From an uncultured SAR86 cluster bacterium (lineage in GTDB: Bacteria; Pseudomonadota; Gammaproteobacteria; Magnimaribacterales; D2472), in contig CACEDQ010000004.1 in the NCBI GenBank assembly GCA_902558375.1, positions 1 through 64,000 of the forward strand: DNA of 64,000 nucleotides, given 5' to 3'. This document shows, piece after piece, positions 9,824 through 19,407 of the stretch. The position numbers and the translations under genes were made by a program. Each line of letters opens with the position of its first letter. Position 1 is the stretch's first letter. The notes beneath the pieces are model-generated. The model had not been told where the DNA came from. It ran no database searches and saw only the letters and a list, made by a program, of their open reading frames with translations.

Positions 9824-11657
9824 CAACTGAAAGACCAGCAGATTCAAGCATTTCCTCTCTTGATGAATGTTCAATAAACCTATCGGGTATTCCTAAGAGA
9901 ATTGATTTAATATCTATAGACTCAATTGAACAAAACTCCTGTACTGCACTTCCAGCACCTCCAGCAATCGATCCATCTTCTAAAGATACGAAATAGTCTG
10001 CTTTAGATAAATATTTTTTTAGTATTTCTTGGTCAAGAGGCTTAACAAATCTCATATCAATTAATGTGAAATCCATTTTTTTTGAAACTTCTACTGCTTT
10101 ATCTAATAAAGCTCCAAAATTTAAGAAAACAACATTAGACTTACTTTCTTTTACTACTTTAGCTTTACCAATTTCTACACCCTCAAGATCAGAATTAACA
10201 GATGCATTTGGACCAGTTCCTCTTGGATATCTTACAGCTGCAGGTCCTTTGTGTTTGAAGGCTGTAGTTAAGAGCAATCTTGTTTCGTTTTCATCTGAAG
10301 GGGTCATCAGGATTATATTTGGTATACATCTTAGATAAGCAATATCATAATTGCCAGAATGTGTTGGTCCGTCTTCTCCAACTAATCCAGCTCTATCAAG
10401 AGCAAAGGTAACGTCTAAATTTTGAACTGCTACATCATGAATAAATTGATCGTATGCTCTTTGAAGAAATGTTGAGTAAATTGCAACAACAGGTTTTTTA
10501 TTTTCCAAAGATAGGCCGGCTGCAAATGTAACTGAATGCTGTTCTGCTATTGCGACATCAAAATATCTGTCGGGATATTTTTTACTAAAATCAACAAGCC
10601 CAGAACCTTCACGCATAGCTGGAGTAATTGCGACCAAGCTCTCATCCTTTTCAGCCATATCTACTATCCAATCACTAAAAATATCTTGATATTTTGGCTT
10701 TGGACTTGAATCTGATTTTATGCTGTTAATTTTACCTATGGCATGAAACCCTATTCTGTCTGATTCAGCAGGGTCGAGGCCAGCACCTTTTTTTGTAATT
10801 ACATGAAGGAATTGAGGGCCCTCAAAATCTTTAAGATTACTAATCACATCTGTCATTTCTTTTATATTATGACCATCAATAGGCCCAACATAGTTAAATC
10901 CAAGTTCTTCAAATATTGTTCCAGGAGCTACCATTGCCTTCATTTGTGTCTCAACCTTTCTTGCTAGATGATAGGCTTGGGGTAATGGCTTTAATGCGCT
11001 TGCACCACTTTTCTTAATACCTTTGTAGATTTTTGATGCCCAAATTCTTGAAAAATAATTAGAAAGGCCACCAATATTTTCTGAAATGGACATATCATTA
11101 TCATTTAAAATCACAAGAATATTAGGCTTTAAATGACCGCTGTGGCTTAATGCTTCAAATGCCATGCCTGCAGTCATTGCTCCATCTCCTATTACCGCAA
11201 CATGTTTTTTATTGGAATCATTTTTTTGACCACCCATAGCCATACCTAATATTGCGCTTATAGAAGTGCTTGAGTGACCAACACCAAAAGCATCATATTC
11301 ACTTTCACTAATTGTCGGAAAAGGAGCTAATCCCTCTTTTTGACGCACTGTATGGATTCTGTCTTTTCTTCCAGTTAAGATTTTATGGGGATATGCTTGA
11401 TGCCCGACATCCCAAACCAAATTATCATATGGAGTATTGTATAAATGATGAAGAACTACAGTTAATTCAATAACACCAAGCCCGCCTCCTAGATGACCGC
11501 CGGTTTGTCCAACTGAAAATAATAAAAATTCTCTTAATTCATCAGACAAAATTTCAAGCTCACTAACAGAGAATGATCTGATGTCAGACGGTACTGAAAC
11601 TTTGTCCAGCAAAGGAGTTTTTGGTTTAGTTTCAGGAATTTTATTAAAAATTTTCAT
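9783..11657 (-). CDS. dxs: 1-deoxy-D-xylulose-5-phosphate synthase
   Basis: Dxs condenses pyruvate and glyceraldehyde 3-phosphate with thiamine diphosphate. This is the entry to the MEP isoprenoid pathway and supplies precursors for thiamine and pyridoxal. Motifs seen are GQTGGHLGGGLG, DVGHQAYPHKI, the ThDP site GDGAMTAGMAFEAL with LNDNDMSISEN, and, in the pyrimidine-binding domain, VAIAEQHSVTFAAGL plus DRAGLVGEDGPTHSG. Length 624 is normal. It overlaps ispA by one base (TAATG) and pgpA tail-to-tail by 41 bases. The order xseB-ispA-dxs is a standard proteobacterial isoprenoid unit. Confidence 0.97.
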   Translation of the reverse strand: MKIFNKIPETKPKTPLLDKVSVPSDIRSFSVSELEILSDELREFLLFSVGQTGGHLGGGLGVIELTVVLHHLYNTPYDNLVWDVGHQAYPHKILTGRKDRIHTVRQKEGLAPFPTISESEYDAFGVGHSSTSISAILGMAMGGQKNDSNKKHVAVIGDGAMTAGMAFEALSHSGHLKPNILVILNDNDMSISENIGGLSNYFSRIWASKIYKGIKKSGASALKPLPQAYHLARKVETQMKAMVAPGTIFEELGFNYVGPIDGHNIKEMTDVISNLKDFEGPQFLHVITKKGAGLDPAESDRIGFHAIGKINSIKSDSSPKPKYQDIFSDWIVDMAEKDESLVAITPAMREGSGLVDFSKKYPDRYFDVAIAEQHSVTFAAGLSLENKKPVVAIYSTFLQRAYDQFIHDVAVQNLDVTFALDRAGLVGEDGPTHSGNYDIAYLRCIPNIILMTPSDENETRLLLTTAFKHKGPAAVRYPRGTGPNASVNSDLEGVEIGKAKVVKESKSNVVFLNFGALLDKAVEVSKKMDFTLIDMRFVKPLDQEILKKYLSKADYFVSLEDGSIAGGAGSAVQEFCSIESIDIKSILLGIPDRFIEHSSREEMLESAGLSVAKILDRLKPLLGK

Positions 11658-12532
11658 TAATTTTCTCTGCCAATCAAATATTTAGCCATTTCAATTAATT
11701 TATCAATATTAGTTATATTTGATTGATTTAAAGAATTTAAAGCTGAATCAGTTAATTTGTTTGCTTTTAGTTTCGCTTCATCCAAACCAATAATGTCTAT
11801 GTAAGTAAGTTTATTATTTTTTGCATCAGAATTTTTATTTTTACCTAATATGCTTTCTATTTGAGTAACGTCCAAGATATCGTCTGTAATTTGAAATGCT
11901 AAACCTATTTTGGAACTAAAATCTTTTAAGGTATTTAAGGATTCTGATTCTAAACTTGATCCAACTTGACCTAGCATTACAGCACACTCAATTAATTTTC
12001 CTGTTTTTAAGTTATGAATATCATCAAGTTTCTTTATGTCTATGTTTTGATTATTTTCATTTTTAATATCTAGATATTGACCAAAGACCATTCCATTTTT
12101 ACCGCATGCTTTTGATAGAAGATTAACAGCATTTACCTTACCATCTGCGCTTAAAAAATTATCATTTACTATAATTTCATATGCTAATGCCTGGAGGGCA
12201 TCTCCTGCCAAAACGGCATTAGCTTCTCCATATTTTATATGGTTTGATGGCTGATTTCTTCTTAAATCATCATCATCCATACATGGTAGGTCATCATGAA
12301 TGAGTGAGTAGGTATGCATTAACTCAACAGCTGAAGATAATGTGATGATACTTTCTTTAGATATATTTTTATTTGTCTCTGATGAGGCAAACACTAATCC
12401 GGCTCTTATCATTTTGCTATCAGCAAGTGCAGAATAGGCCATAGCTTCTTCTATTTTATTATTATTGCTTATCGATTTAAGCATCTTATCTTTTACAAGT
12501 TCTTTTACTTGAGATAAGTATTCAGGAAGCAT
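11657..12532 (-). CDS. ispA: polyprenyl synthetase (farnesyl diphosphate synthase)
   Basis: IspA elongates dimethylallyl diphosphate with isopentenyl diphosphate to farnesyl diphosphate, feeding quinones and undecaprenyl carrier lipid. The first aspartate-rich motif is DDLPCMDDDDLRR, preceded by SLIH, and the second is QITDDILDVTQ. The lysine and glutamine of TGKLIECAVMLGQ are in the expected place. The short residues before the first motif fit a C15-type product. Length 291 is usual. It lies 7 bases after xseB and overlaps dxs by one base, so all three are probably one transcript. Confidence 0.95.
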   Translation of the reverse strand: MLPEYLSQVKELVKDKMLKSISNNNKIEEAMAYSALADSKMIRAGLVFASSETNKNISKESIITLSSAVELMHTYSLIHDDLPCMDDDDLRRNQPSNHIKYGEANAVLAGDALQALAYEIIVNDNFLSADGKVNAVNLLSKACGKNGMVFGQYLDIKNENNQNIDIKKLDDIHNLKTGKLIECAVMLGQVGSSLESESLNTLKDFSSKIGLAFQITDDILDVTQIESILGKNKNSDAKNNKLTYIDIIGLDEAKLKANKLTDSALNSLNQSNITNIDKLIEMAKYLIGREN

Positions 12533-12539
12533 TAAAGTT

Positions 12540-12764
12540 TTATGAATTATCTAATTCTTGTGAAGTTCCATCATCTAATAACTCTTTAACCTTTATCTCA
12601 GCATCTTCAAGTTGCTTTTGACATTCTTTGACTAGATTAATTCCTGCTTCAAATGATTTTACAGAATCTTCTAAATTAATATTTTCATCCTCAAGTTTTT
12701 TAACTATTGATTCAAGCTCTTTTAATGAGGACTCAAAATCAATTTTTTTATTTGAACTAGACAT
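12540..12764 (-). CDS. xseB: exodeoxyribonuclease VII small subunit
   Basis: XseB is the small, helical subunit that associates with XseA to degrade single-stranded DNA. The 74 residues match the family from FESSLKELESIVKKLEDENI through LEDSVKSFEAG to the coiled, acidic tail. It is the first gene of the xseB-ispA-dxs unit. The RND pump gene ends 17 bases upstream on the same strand. No xseA is in this window. Confidence 0.93.
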   Translation of the reverse strand: MSSSNKKIDFESSLKELESIVKKLEDENINLEDSVKSFEAGINLVKECQKQLEDAEIKVKELLDDGTSQELDNS

Positions 12765-12780
12765 ATCTTATTGTAATTTA

Positions 12781-15700
12781 TTAATTAGCTGTTTTAAAAA
12801 ACTTTTTGAAATCATTTCTTAAAGCATATGGCAGAGATAAAACAGCTGGAGTTAATATCAAAGTAATAAAAGTACTGAATGCCAAACCAAATACAATAGA
12901 TACTGCTAGATTTGACCACCAATCTACAATTGGGCTGCCAAGGGCAATATCTCTTGCAATAATGTCTAAACTAACCCCCATTGCCAAGGGCAGCAGACCA
13001 AAAATGGTTGTAAGAGATGTAAGCAGAATAGGTCTTAGTCTTTGCTTGCATGCATTGATTATATGAATTGAGTTTTCAATATGTGGAGATTCTTCTCTAA
13101 GCTTATTAAAGGTATCGATTAGTACAATATTGTTATTAACTACAATCCCAGCTAGGGTAACAATCGATAATCCTGTCATTGTTGTACTAAATGGCTTTCC
13201 TGTTATTAATAAACCCAGCAAGACGCCAACAAAAGAAATTGTTACAGATGTAAGAATTATGAATGACTGATAAAAGCTGTTAAATTGGGTTAAAAGCATA
13301 AGCAGCATTATAAATACAGCCATAATACCTGCAGCTATCATAAAATTATTTACATCTTCAGTTTCTTCTGCCATGCCAGTAAATTTGTAAGTTACTCCTT
13401 TGCTTAAATCAGCAGACTTTAGCCATAAATCAATTTCTTCAACTTTCTCTGAAACTTTAGATTCATCTATTGTTGCTGCACCAATTTGTTGTGTAAATTT
13501 ACCATCTCTTCTATTAACAGATTGTCTATTTTCTTTTGGCACCACTGATATAAAAGAACTTACAGGAACCAGGCCTTCAAGAGTTATTACGTTTAAATTT
13601 TGTATTCCGGTGATAGTTCTATCAGACTGAGGGAATCTAGCTCTGATTTCTACCTCATCTCTTGAGTCATCTGGCCTATATTCTCCAACTTTAAATCCAT
13701 TAGTTAGCATTTGAACTAATGCACCTACATCAGCAACACTCACACCTAATTGAGCTGCTTTTTGCTTATCTACTTCAACACTCCATTCAACTGATGGATA
13801 TGATTTTGATGAAGTAATATTTTTTAGACCTTTAATATTATTTCTCATATGAGCTTCAATAATATCTGCTGCGGTATTAACATCATTTTCATTATTGCCA
13901 TACAGATCTAATTCAATTGGATTATCAAAAGATGGGCCTCCTAAATCAGGAGAAATTTCTACAAATATACCTGGCATATCATTTACTGATTCACTTAAAA
14001 GCTCCATTATCTTTAATCCAGATATTTCTCTTTCTGCAGCAGGTGCCACTTCTACAAACCCACCACCAATTTTATCTGCTTCTCTATTCCACCATTCACT
14101 ACCAGCTCTTAAATAAACACTACCTAATCCTGGAACTTCTAAGAATCTTTCTTCGACTTGTTGAACAATTTCTTTTGTCTCTAATGCAGAATAATTGCCT
14201 CTAGCCTTAATAGTTACATTTGCTTCTACAGGATCAACCAGAGCAAAATAAATTGTTCCTTTTCCAAAATAGGAATAACTCATAATTATTATTAATAATA
14301 CTGAAGCAACCGCTATACAAGTTTCAATTGGATTCTTTACAAATTTTGCAATTCTTTTTCCATATAGTTCGGTTAATTTTTTAAATATAGAATCTCTACC
14401 TTCGTCTTTATTAAGTGCTGAATCCTGTTGCCCAAGATATGACCCTAGCACAGGAATCATAATCAATGAATAAATAAGAGAGCCAGCTAATACTGTAAAA
14501 ACAGTGATTGGAAGATATCGCATAAACTGACCAGTAAAGCCTGGCCACAACATAACTGGTATGAAGGCAGCCATAGTTGTTCCTGTCGAGGCTACTATTG
14601 GATAAAACATTCTTTTTGATGCCATTTTGTAACCTTCTGATCTTGAGAGACCTTCTCCAATTTTTTTATCAGCATATTCCGTAATTACAATTGCACCATC
14701 TATTAACATACCCATGCCAAGGAGCAGCCCCATCATGACAAGGAAATTTATTTCCATACCAAGAGAAAAGAAAATTAGATAAGTAAACAAAAAACAAAAA
14801 GGTATTGAAAGACCCACAAGCATTGACACTCTAAACCCCATGCTTGCTATTACGAGCACCATGATTAAAACAACTGCAGCTATAATATTTCCATTAAGTT
14901 CTTTAACCATATCAATCGAATACAAAGTATCGTCCTGAGTGATTAATATTTCTAAATTTTCTGGAAGGGTTTTTTCATAATTATTTAATATATCTTTTAT
15001 GGCATAAGAAGCATCTATAGAGTTAGCTCCATCTCTTAGTTGCACCTCTAAGGTGACTGCATCTTGACCGTTAATTCTTGCATAGGATGTAAAATCTTTA
15101 AAAGTCCTTTTAATATCTGCAATATCACCCAGGGTGACTATGGCATCTTTGGTAACTTTAATCGGAATAGAGTAAACATCTTGAGCTGTTTCAATAACGC
15201 TAGGCACTTCGATATTAAAACTACCTTTGCCAGTATCTTGTGTGCCTCCGGGTATAATTAAATTATTATTTGATACTGAATAATAAATATCACTTAAAGT
15301 AACCTCATAAGATTCCATTCTGGATTTATTTATTACTCCTTCAAGAACTTCTTCAGGTGCTCCAGAAAGGTTAGCTTGTAAGATTTCTTCAAGGCTCTCA
15401 ACTTTATCTTTTAGTTCTTTTGCGTAAAAGACTTTTTGTCTAATTGAACTATTACCAATAATGCTAATATTCATTACTGGGAAGCTCGCCTCTGAGTATT
15501 CAGATATTTGAGGGTCTTCAGCTTCTCTTGGTAGCTCATATTTAGTTTCTTCGACAGCTTGCTTGATGTCTACTAAGGCTTCGTCCATATCGTAGCCAAC
15601 TTCAAATTCAAGGAATATTCTTGCAAAACTTAAAGTGCTTCTTGAGCTAATACTTTTCACTCCAGAAACTGTCATTAATCTATTTTCGAGTGGCTTTGCT

Positions 15701-15891
15701 ATTAATCTTGAAGTATCACTAGGGGATGCTCCATCCAAATAAACCGAAACACTTATAAAGGGTAGTTGGACGTTAGGAGAAGCAGCAATAGATATTTCTT
15801 GTCTTGCATATGATCCGGCAATAATGATCATAAATGCAATCATTAAAGTTGTTTTTGCTTTTGACAAAGCAAAATCTATAATTCTTGTCAT
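12781..15891 (-). CDS. RND family efflux transporter permease (AcrB-like)
   Basis: This is an inner-membrane proton-driven exporter of the resistance-nodulation-division family, 1036 residues. Membrane segment 1 is near residues 10-28, followed by the porter domain. A block of segments spans about 330-480 (VLIMVLVIASMGFRVSMLVGL), then a second porter domain, then the last block at about 860-1020. Segment 4 has LGMGMLIDGAIVITEYADK, with one acidic residue where AcrB has two adjacent aspartates, so proton relay details may differ. The segment-10 counterpart is GIVVNNNIVLIDTF. It overlaps the adaptor gene by 4 bases. Substrate unknown; no outer-membrane channel gene is adjacent. Confidence 0.93.
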   Translation of the reverse strand: MTRIIDFALSKAKTTLMIAFMIIIAGSYARQEISIAASPNVQLPFISVSVYLDGASPSDTSRLIAKPLENRLMTVSGVKSISSRSTLSFARIFLEFEVGYDMDEALVDIKQAVEETKYELPREAEDPQISEYSEASFPVMNISIIGNSSIRQKVFYAKELKDKVESLEEILQANLSGAPEEVLEGVINKSRMESYEVTLSDIYYSVSNNNLIIPGGTQDTGKGSFNIEVPSVIETAQDVYSIPIKVTKDAIVTLGDIADIKRTFKDFTSYARINGQDAVTLEVQLRDGANSIDASYAIKDILNNYEKTLPENLEILITQDDTLYSIDMVKELNGNIIAAVVLIMVLVIASMGFRVSMLVGLSIPFCFLFTYLIFFSLGMEINFLVMMGLLLGMGMLIDGAIVITEYADKKIGEGLSRSEGYKMASKRMFYPIVASTGTTMAAFIPVMLWPGFTGQFMRYLPITVFTVLAGSLIYSLIMIPVLGSYLGQQDSALNKDEGRDSIFKKLTELYGKRIAKFVKNPIETCIAVASVLLIIIMSYSYFGKGTIYFALVDPVEANVTIKARGNYSALETKEIVQQVEERFLEVPGLGSVYLRAGSEWWNREADKIGGGFVEVAPAAEREISGLKIMELLSESVNDMPGIFVEISPDLGGPSFDNPIELDLYGNNENDVNTAADIIEAHMRNNIKGLKNITSSKSYPSVEWSVEVDKQKAAQLGVSVADVGALVQMLTNGFKVGEYRPDDSRDEVEIRARFPQSDRTITGIQNLNVITLEGLVPVSSFISVVPKENRQSVNRRDGKFTQQIGAATIDESKVSEKVEEIDLWLKSADLSKGVTYKFTGMAEETEDVNNFMIAAGIMAVFIMLLMLLTQFNSFYQSFIILTSVTISFVGVLLGLLITGKPFSTTMTGLSIVTLAGIVVNNNIVLIDTFNKLREESPHIENSIHIINACKQRLRPILLTSLTTIFGLLPLAMGVSLDIIARDIALGSPIVDWWSNLAVSIVFGLAFSTFITLILTPAVLSLPYALRNDFKKFFKTAN

Positions 15892-16758
15892 ATTTGGTTT
15901 GTAAGCACTTGTTGACCGTCTTCAACAAACCCTTGACCTTGAACAATAAGATCAAGCGAATCAGGTATATCAGTAATCCATAATCCTGATTCAGAGTCCT
16001 CTAATATTGTGACATTATGAAAAACAACAACTCCATCAATCACCGATCGAATTCCAATTTTGCCATTATCATTAAGTATTAGAATTGATGGTGAGATTTT
16101 GTGTGCTTTTACGAATTTTGTTTTTATTATCATTTCTGCAGTAATACCATCCCTTACAATTCCATTCTTATTCTGAATTTGAGATTCAACTTTAAAAGTT
16201 CTTGTTGAGGTTGAAGCACTTTTTGAAACGAATGTTAAATTACCTTCAATAACTTCACCAGTAATCAAGCTAATAAGAACTTCTTGACCTGTTTCAACTT
16301 TATTAATATTAAATTCTGGGACTTCAGCAGAAAATATAATAGGGTTAAGTTGGATGATAGTTGCACACACCTGTCCTCTCTCAAGAAAATTTCCAGGTTT
16401 TACAATCTGTTCAATGAATCCAGAAAAGGGTGCTTTAACCTCTGTTCTATTTAACTCAACAACACCTAAGCTACAAAGAATAGAATCTTTTTCTACAAAC
16501 TGTCCCTGAGTTGAACCTATTTTTACTACCTCACCTGAGGTCTTTGCTCTTACATTAACCCTAGCTTCAGATTGTGAAGTAGCCTTTAATTTAATTGTGG
16601 GTTGATAATCAACCGCATTACTTGTAGTTACACCCACAGCAAAGAGCTCATTTTTTATATTTTCTGGTTCTTTTTTATCTGTTACAAAAAAAACCAGATA
16701 CCATCCAAAGAATTATTGGTATGAGGATATATAAAGATATTCTTATATTCTTGGTCAT
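15888..16758 (-). CDS. RND efflux periplasmic adaptor subunit, N-terminus split off by a frameshift at an A8/T8 tract
   Basis: Membrane-fusion proteins link the RND permease to an outer-membrane channel. The ORF track gives 249 residues from a GTG (16637) with barrel-sandwich (APFSGFIEQIVKPGNFLERG) and beta-barrel regions, but no N-terminal anchor. Reading upstream on the minus strand, the same frame continues back through VTDKKEPENIKNELFAVG to a T8 run. Just beyond it, one frame over, lies MTKNIRISLYILIPIILWM, a membrane anchor starting with ATG at 16758. With seven bases in the tract the two parts fuse into one normal adaptor of about 289 residues. The 249-residue start is therefore probably an artefact. 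Adaptor and permease overlap by 4 bases. Confidence 0.82.
16686..16693. repeat. A8 (minus strand T8) homopolymer at the RND adaptor frameshift
   Basis: Eight A on the plus strand. On the minus strand, removal of one base joins the membrane anchor SGFF to the downstream frame VTDKKEP. It is the exact site where the anchor and the body of the adaptor go out of frame. Confidence 0.9.
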
Positions 16759-16819
16759 ATTTAATTATTTTATCATTTTAGTTTAGACAAAAGTGCTAAA
16801 CCAATGGTTCAGTTTAATT

Positions 16820-17467
16820 CTATACGTTGTGCTTTTTTCTGAGGCTTTCAAAAAGCTTCTTGTTCATTGGTTTATTTTCAGATCTATTTGAGTCTGGAGT
16901 TGGAATTTTAAATTCTTTACCATTTAATAAATCATCCTTAAGTTTATTAAAAATCTTTTTGAAAGAAGAAAACAATTCTCTACTATCTTTTTCATCTATG
17001 AAATTCCAACCTATTTTTTTACCTGTGAAATAAACGATTGGATGGCTCCATGAAAATTCTGTTCTTGGTGCATATGATTTTCTTGCTTCAATATATGCCT
17101 CTTCTACTGAAGGAAAACCGTTATGACTATTTATTTCCGAACAAGCCTTAAGAAAATCTGTTAGTGTTGGTAAATATGACTGAGCGCCTATTACATTTTC
17201 AGTTGCTTCTGTAATTATTTCTGGAGAAAAAGATTTCAAACTTATTGCCCAAAGTTTTTTACCCTCATTTAGCCTATCATCAGTACCAAAGACTTTATAA
17301 AATTGATAGTGATATGCCAATTCGAGCTTGAGGAATAAATTGTCAATGCACTCAATATATTTTTCTTTATTCAAAGTTAATTTCTGACGCCCAAGAGGAG
17401 TCACCTTTTCTTGCTGAAAAGTCTTTTCCATATTTTCCTGGTTCAGTATGTTTTTGATTTTCTTCAT
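16820..17467 (-). CDS. lambda replication-protein-P-like protein (putative helicase loader partner)
   Basis: This 215-residue soluble protein has the pattern ALSLKSFSPEIITEATE, SYLPTLTDFLKAC, then SVEEAYIEARKSY and WSHPIVYFTGKKIGWNF. That pattern resembles phage lambda P-like replication proteins that also occur on gammaproteobacterial chromosomes. P-type proteins load the replicative helicase DnaB. Its upstream neighbour is a DnaT-like protein, mirroring the dnaT-dnaC pair of E. coli, which supports a primosome role. The long ORF overlaps that neighbour by about 100 bases. Shorter starts are ATG at 17431 or TTG at 17374, which would leave only an 8-base overlap. No start has a convincing ribosome site, so the true N-terminus is open. 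Confidence 0.7.
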   Translation of the reverse strand: MKKIKNILNQENMEKTFQQEKVTPLGRQKLTLNKEKYIECIDNLFLKLELAYHYQFYKVFGTDDRLNEGKKLWAISLKSFSPEIITEATENVIGAQSYLPTLTDFLKACSEINSHNGFPSVEEAYIEARKSYAPRTEFSWSHPIVYFTGKKIGWNFIDEKDSRELFSSFKKIFNKLKDDLLNGKEFKIPTPDSNRSENKPMNKKLFESLRKKHNV

Positions 17468-18170
17468 CTTTTAAATTTTGGTTATCTGATATATGCCTTC
17501 TTTTTACGTGTTCAATAAATTTAGAGTTCCATGTTGTGAAAGCAGAACCATTCTCTTTCCAGTATAGTATAAATTCTTTTAAATATTTTGAAGCTGATTC
17601 TTTTGAGATATTAGATAATTCTAGGATATCATAAGCATCATTACTTGGAGACCATTCGAAATCTATAGTATGAGGAAGTCCTTTATTTGAACTTTGTTCC
17701 TTTGCCCACTCTCTTCTAATGTAATCTATAAAAGAAGTATTCCAGTTATTTCGTTCTTGTCCTCTTTCTAACCAATATAATACAAATTCTTTTACTTTGC
17801 TTGAAATGAAAGTTTTTGGGATTTCAACCATATTTAGAATTTCCAAAGCTTCATTGGATGGTGACCAATTTGAATCAATTTTTAATTTTTTTGTGTTGTT
17901 AGCTTGAGCAGGCTTTAAATCGTAATTTTTTTTGTTTGTTATTTCTTGTGAATTTGAAATAAGCTTGTAATTCAATAGTTTTTTTAGACTTGTTTCAATA
18001 AGTGCATGCTCAATGAAAGGCAATTCTTGCTGTACCAAAGTTTTAAAGAGCTCAGAATCACCGGAATAGGTGATTTTATTTTGCTGGTACAGTTCAAGTA
18101 TTATTGCAGCTTCGATGCCTAGAGTTTCAGCAACATCTCTTGAAAAGGAAATTCTATCAAAGCGTTTCAA
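17367..18170 (-). CDS. DnaT-like single-stranded-DNA-binding domain protein
   Basis: Residues about 1-75 form a helical N-terminal domain (RISFSRDVAETLGIEAAIILEL). Two copies of a DnaT-type domain follow. The first is SNWSPSNEALEILNMVEIPK to YWLERGQERNNWNTSFIDYI, and the second is FEWSPSNDAYDILELSNISK to YWKENGSAFTTWNSKFIEHV. Each ends in the W-N-S/T-x-F-I motif of the DnaT DNA-binding region. DnaT acts with PriA/PriB to restart stalled forks. E. coli DnaT has one such domain; the tandem copy is unusual. It begins 4 bases after aroG and overlaps the P-like gene, so aroG, this gene and the P-like gene may share a transcript. Confidence 0.78.
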   Translation of the reverse strand: MKRFDRISFSRDVAETLGIEAAIILELYQQNKITYSGDSELFKTLVQQELPFIEHALIETSLKKLLNYKLISNSQEITNKKNYDLKPAQANNTKKLKIDSNWSPSNEALEILNMVEIPKTFISSKVKEFVLYWLERGQERNNWNTSFIDYIRREWAKEQSSNKGLPHTIDFEWSPSNDAYDILELSNISKESASKYLKEFILYWKENGSAFTTWNSKFIEHVKRRHISDNQNLKDEENQKHTEPGKYGKDFSARKGDSSWASEINFE

Positions 18171-18174
18171 TAGC

Positions 18175-19224
18175 CTATGAGCTCCTTCTTTTAGTCACCG
18201 CATCGCTCAAACTTTGCAGACATGAAACTGTATCATCCCAACCTATACATGCATCAGTAATGCTCTGACCATATACAAGAGAATCAGAAATTTTTTGATT
18301 ACCCTCTATAAGATGACTTTCTATCATTACACCTTTAATGTTTTTATTGCCATCTGAGATTTGACTAGAGATATTCTCAATTACAGGCAGTTGTTGTTTA
18401 AATTGTTTTTGACTATTACCATGACTAGCATCAATCATAATTGACTCATTAACTTCAGCCTCTCTGAGCGCAATTAAAGTTTCATTAATAGAATTACTGT
18501 CATAATTTGGCTCTTTGCCACCTCTAAGAATAATGTGAGCATCATTATTACCTGCTGTTTTTAACATAGCTATGTCAGATTCTTTGGTTGCCCCAAGGAA
18601 AACATGTGAGTGATTAGCTGCTTGAATTCCATCTATAGCTGCTTTAAGACCACCGTTTGTTGCATTTTTTATACCAATAGGGCAAGAGAGTCCTGATGCT
18701 AATTCCCTATGTATCTGACTTTCAGCCGTTCTAGCGCCAATAGCTCCCCAAGAAATAATATCAGTAATATATTGGGGAGAAATGGGGTCAAGAAACTCTG
18801 TACCTGCAGGTAGATTTAAGTTAGCAAGATCTATTAAGAGTTTCCTGGCTATTTCAACACCTTTACCAATTTTAAAGCTTTCATTTAGGTCAGGATCGTT
18901 TATAAGACCTTTCCATCCAACTGTTGTTCTAGGTTTTTCAAAATAAACCCTCATAACTATTAAAAGCTCCTCTTTGAATTTAATGTTTTGTTCTATTAAT
19001 TTTTTTCCATATTCAATCGCACTCTCAGGATCGTGAATAGAACATGGACCAACAACCACCAATAAGCGATCATCCTTGTCATGCAAAATTTGGCTGATTT
19101 CCTGTCTTGTCCCATATACAAGCTTAGAAATATCATCATTTATAGGGTGCTTATTTACCAATTCATATGGAGCAGGAACTTTTTGCCTATCAATAATCCT
19201 GGTATTGTCTGTTGAATAATTCAT
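18175..19224 (-). CDS. 3-deoxy-7-phosphoheptulonate synthase (DAHP synthase, class I)
   Basis: DAHP synthase joins phosphoenolpyruvate and erythrose 4-phosphate, the first step of the shikimate pathway. The AroF/G/H type is clear: VVVGPCSIHDPESAIEYG, MRVYFEKPRTTVGWKGLI, LPAGTEFLDPISPQYI, GARTAESQIHRELASGLS and IMIDASHGNSQK with its metal-binding residues. Length 349 is typical. Which of the Phe-, Tyr- or Trp-sensitive types it is cannot be decided by reading. It is the first gene of a minus-strand unit with the DnaT-like and P-like genes. Other aromatic-pathway genes (pheA, tyrA, aroA) are about 12 kb away. Confidence 0.95.
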   Translation of the reverse strand: MNYSTDNTRIIDRQKVPAPYELVNKHPINDDISKLVYGTRQEISQILHDKDDRLLVVVGPCSIHDPESAIEYGKKLIEQNIKFKEELLIVMRVYFEKPRTTVGWKGLINDPDLNESFKIGKGVEIARKLLIDLANLNLPAGTEFLDPISPQYITDIISWGAIGARTAESQIHRELASGLSCPIGIKNATNGGLKAAIDGIQAANHSHVFLGATKESDIAMLKTAGNNDAHIILRGGKEPNYDSNSINETLIALREAEVNESIMIDASHGNSQKQFKQQLPVIENISSQISDGNKNIKGVMIESHLIEGNQKISDSLVYGQSITDACIGWDDTVSCLQSLSDAVTKRRSS

Positions 19225-19388
19225 TTTTAATTATTTTTTCTTAATTGCGCTTTCATATTAAATGAATGAAATAAAATTAGTAGAGGTTATATGAATTTTT
19301 GTATAAGAATAATTTTTTCATAATTTCTTCCACAAAATTAAAAAAAGTTAAAAGACACAATATGTTGTATTAATAAGCTCTAAACCTT

Positions 19389-19402
19389 ACACTATGTAGT
19401 GT
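19389..19402. promoter_or_regulatory. inverted repeat just upstream of scpA
   Basis: The sequence ACACTATGTAGTGT is a perfect 6-base inverted repeat (ACACTA / TAGTGT) with a 2-base centre. It ends 5 bases before the likely scpA ATG. It could be an operator or an RNA hairpin masking the start; no ribosome binding site is visible there. Role not established. Confidence 0.35.
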
Positions 19403-19407
19403 TTATC

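Noticed and set aside
13917-14204. 95-residue plus-strand ORF
   Set aside because: Antisense to the RND permease; leucine-rich reverse-frame shadow.
16795-16815. possible hairpin TAAACC/GGTT near the end of the P-like gene
   Set aside because: Stem is 4-5 bases with no T-run in either direction; not a convincing terminator.
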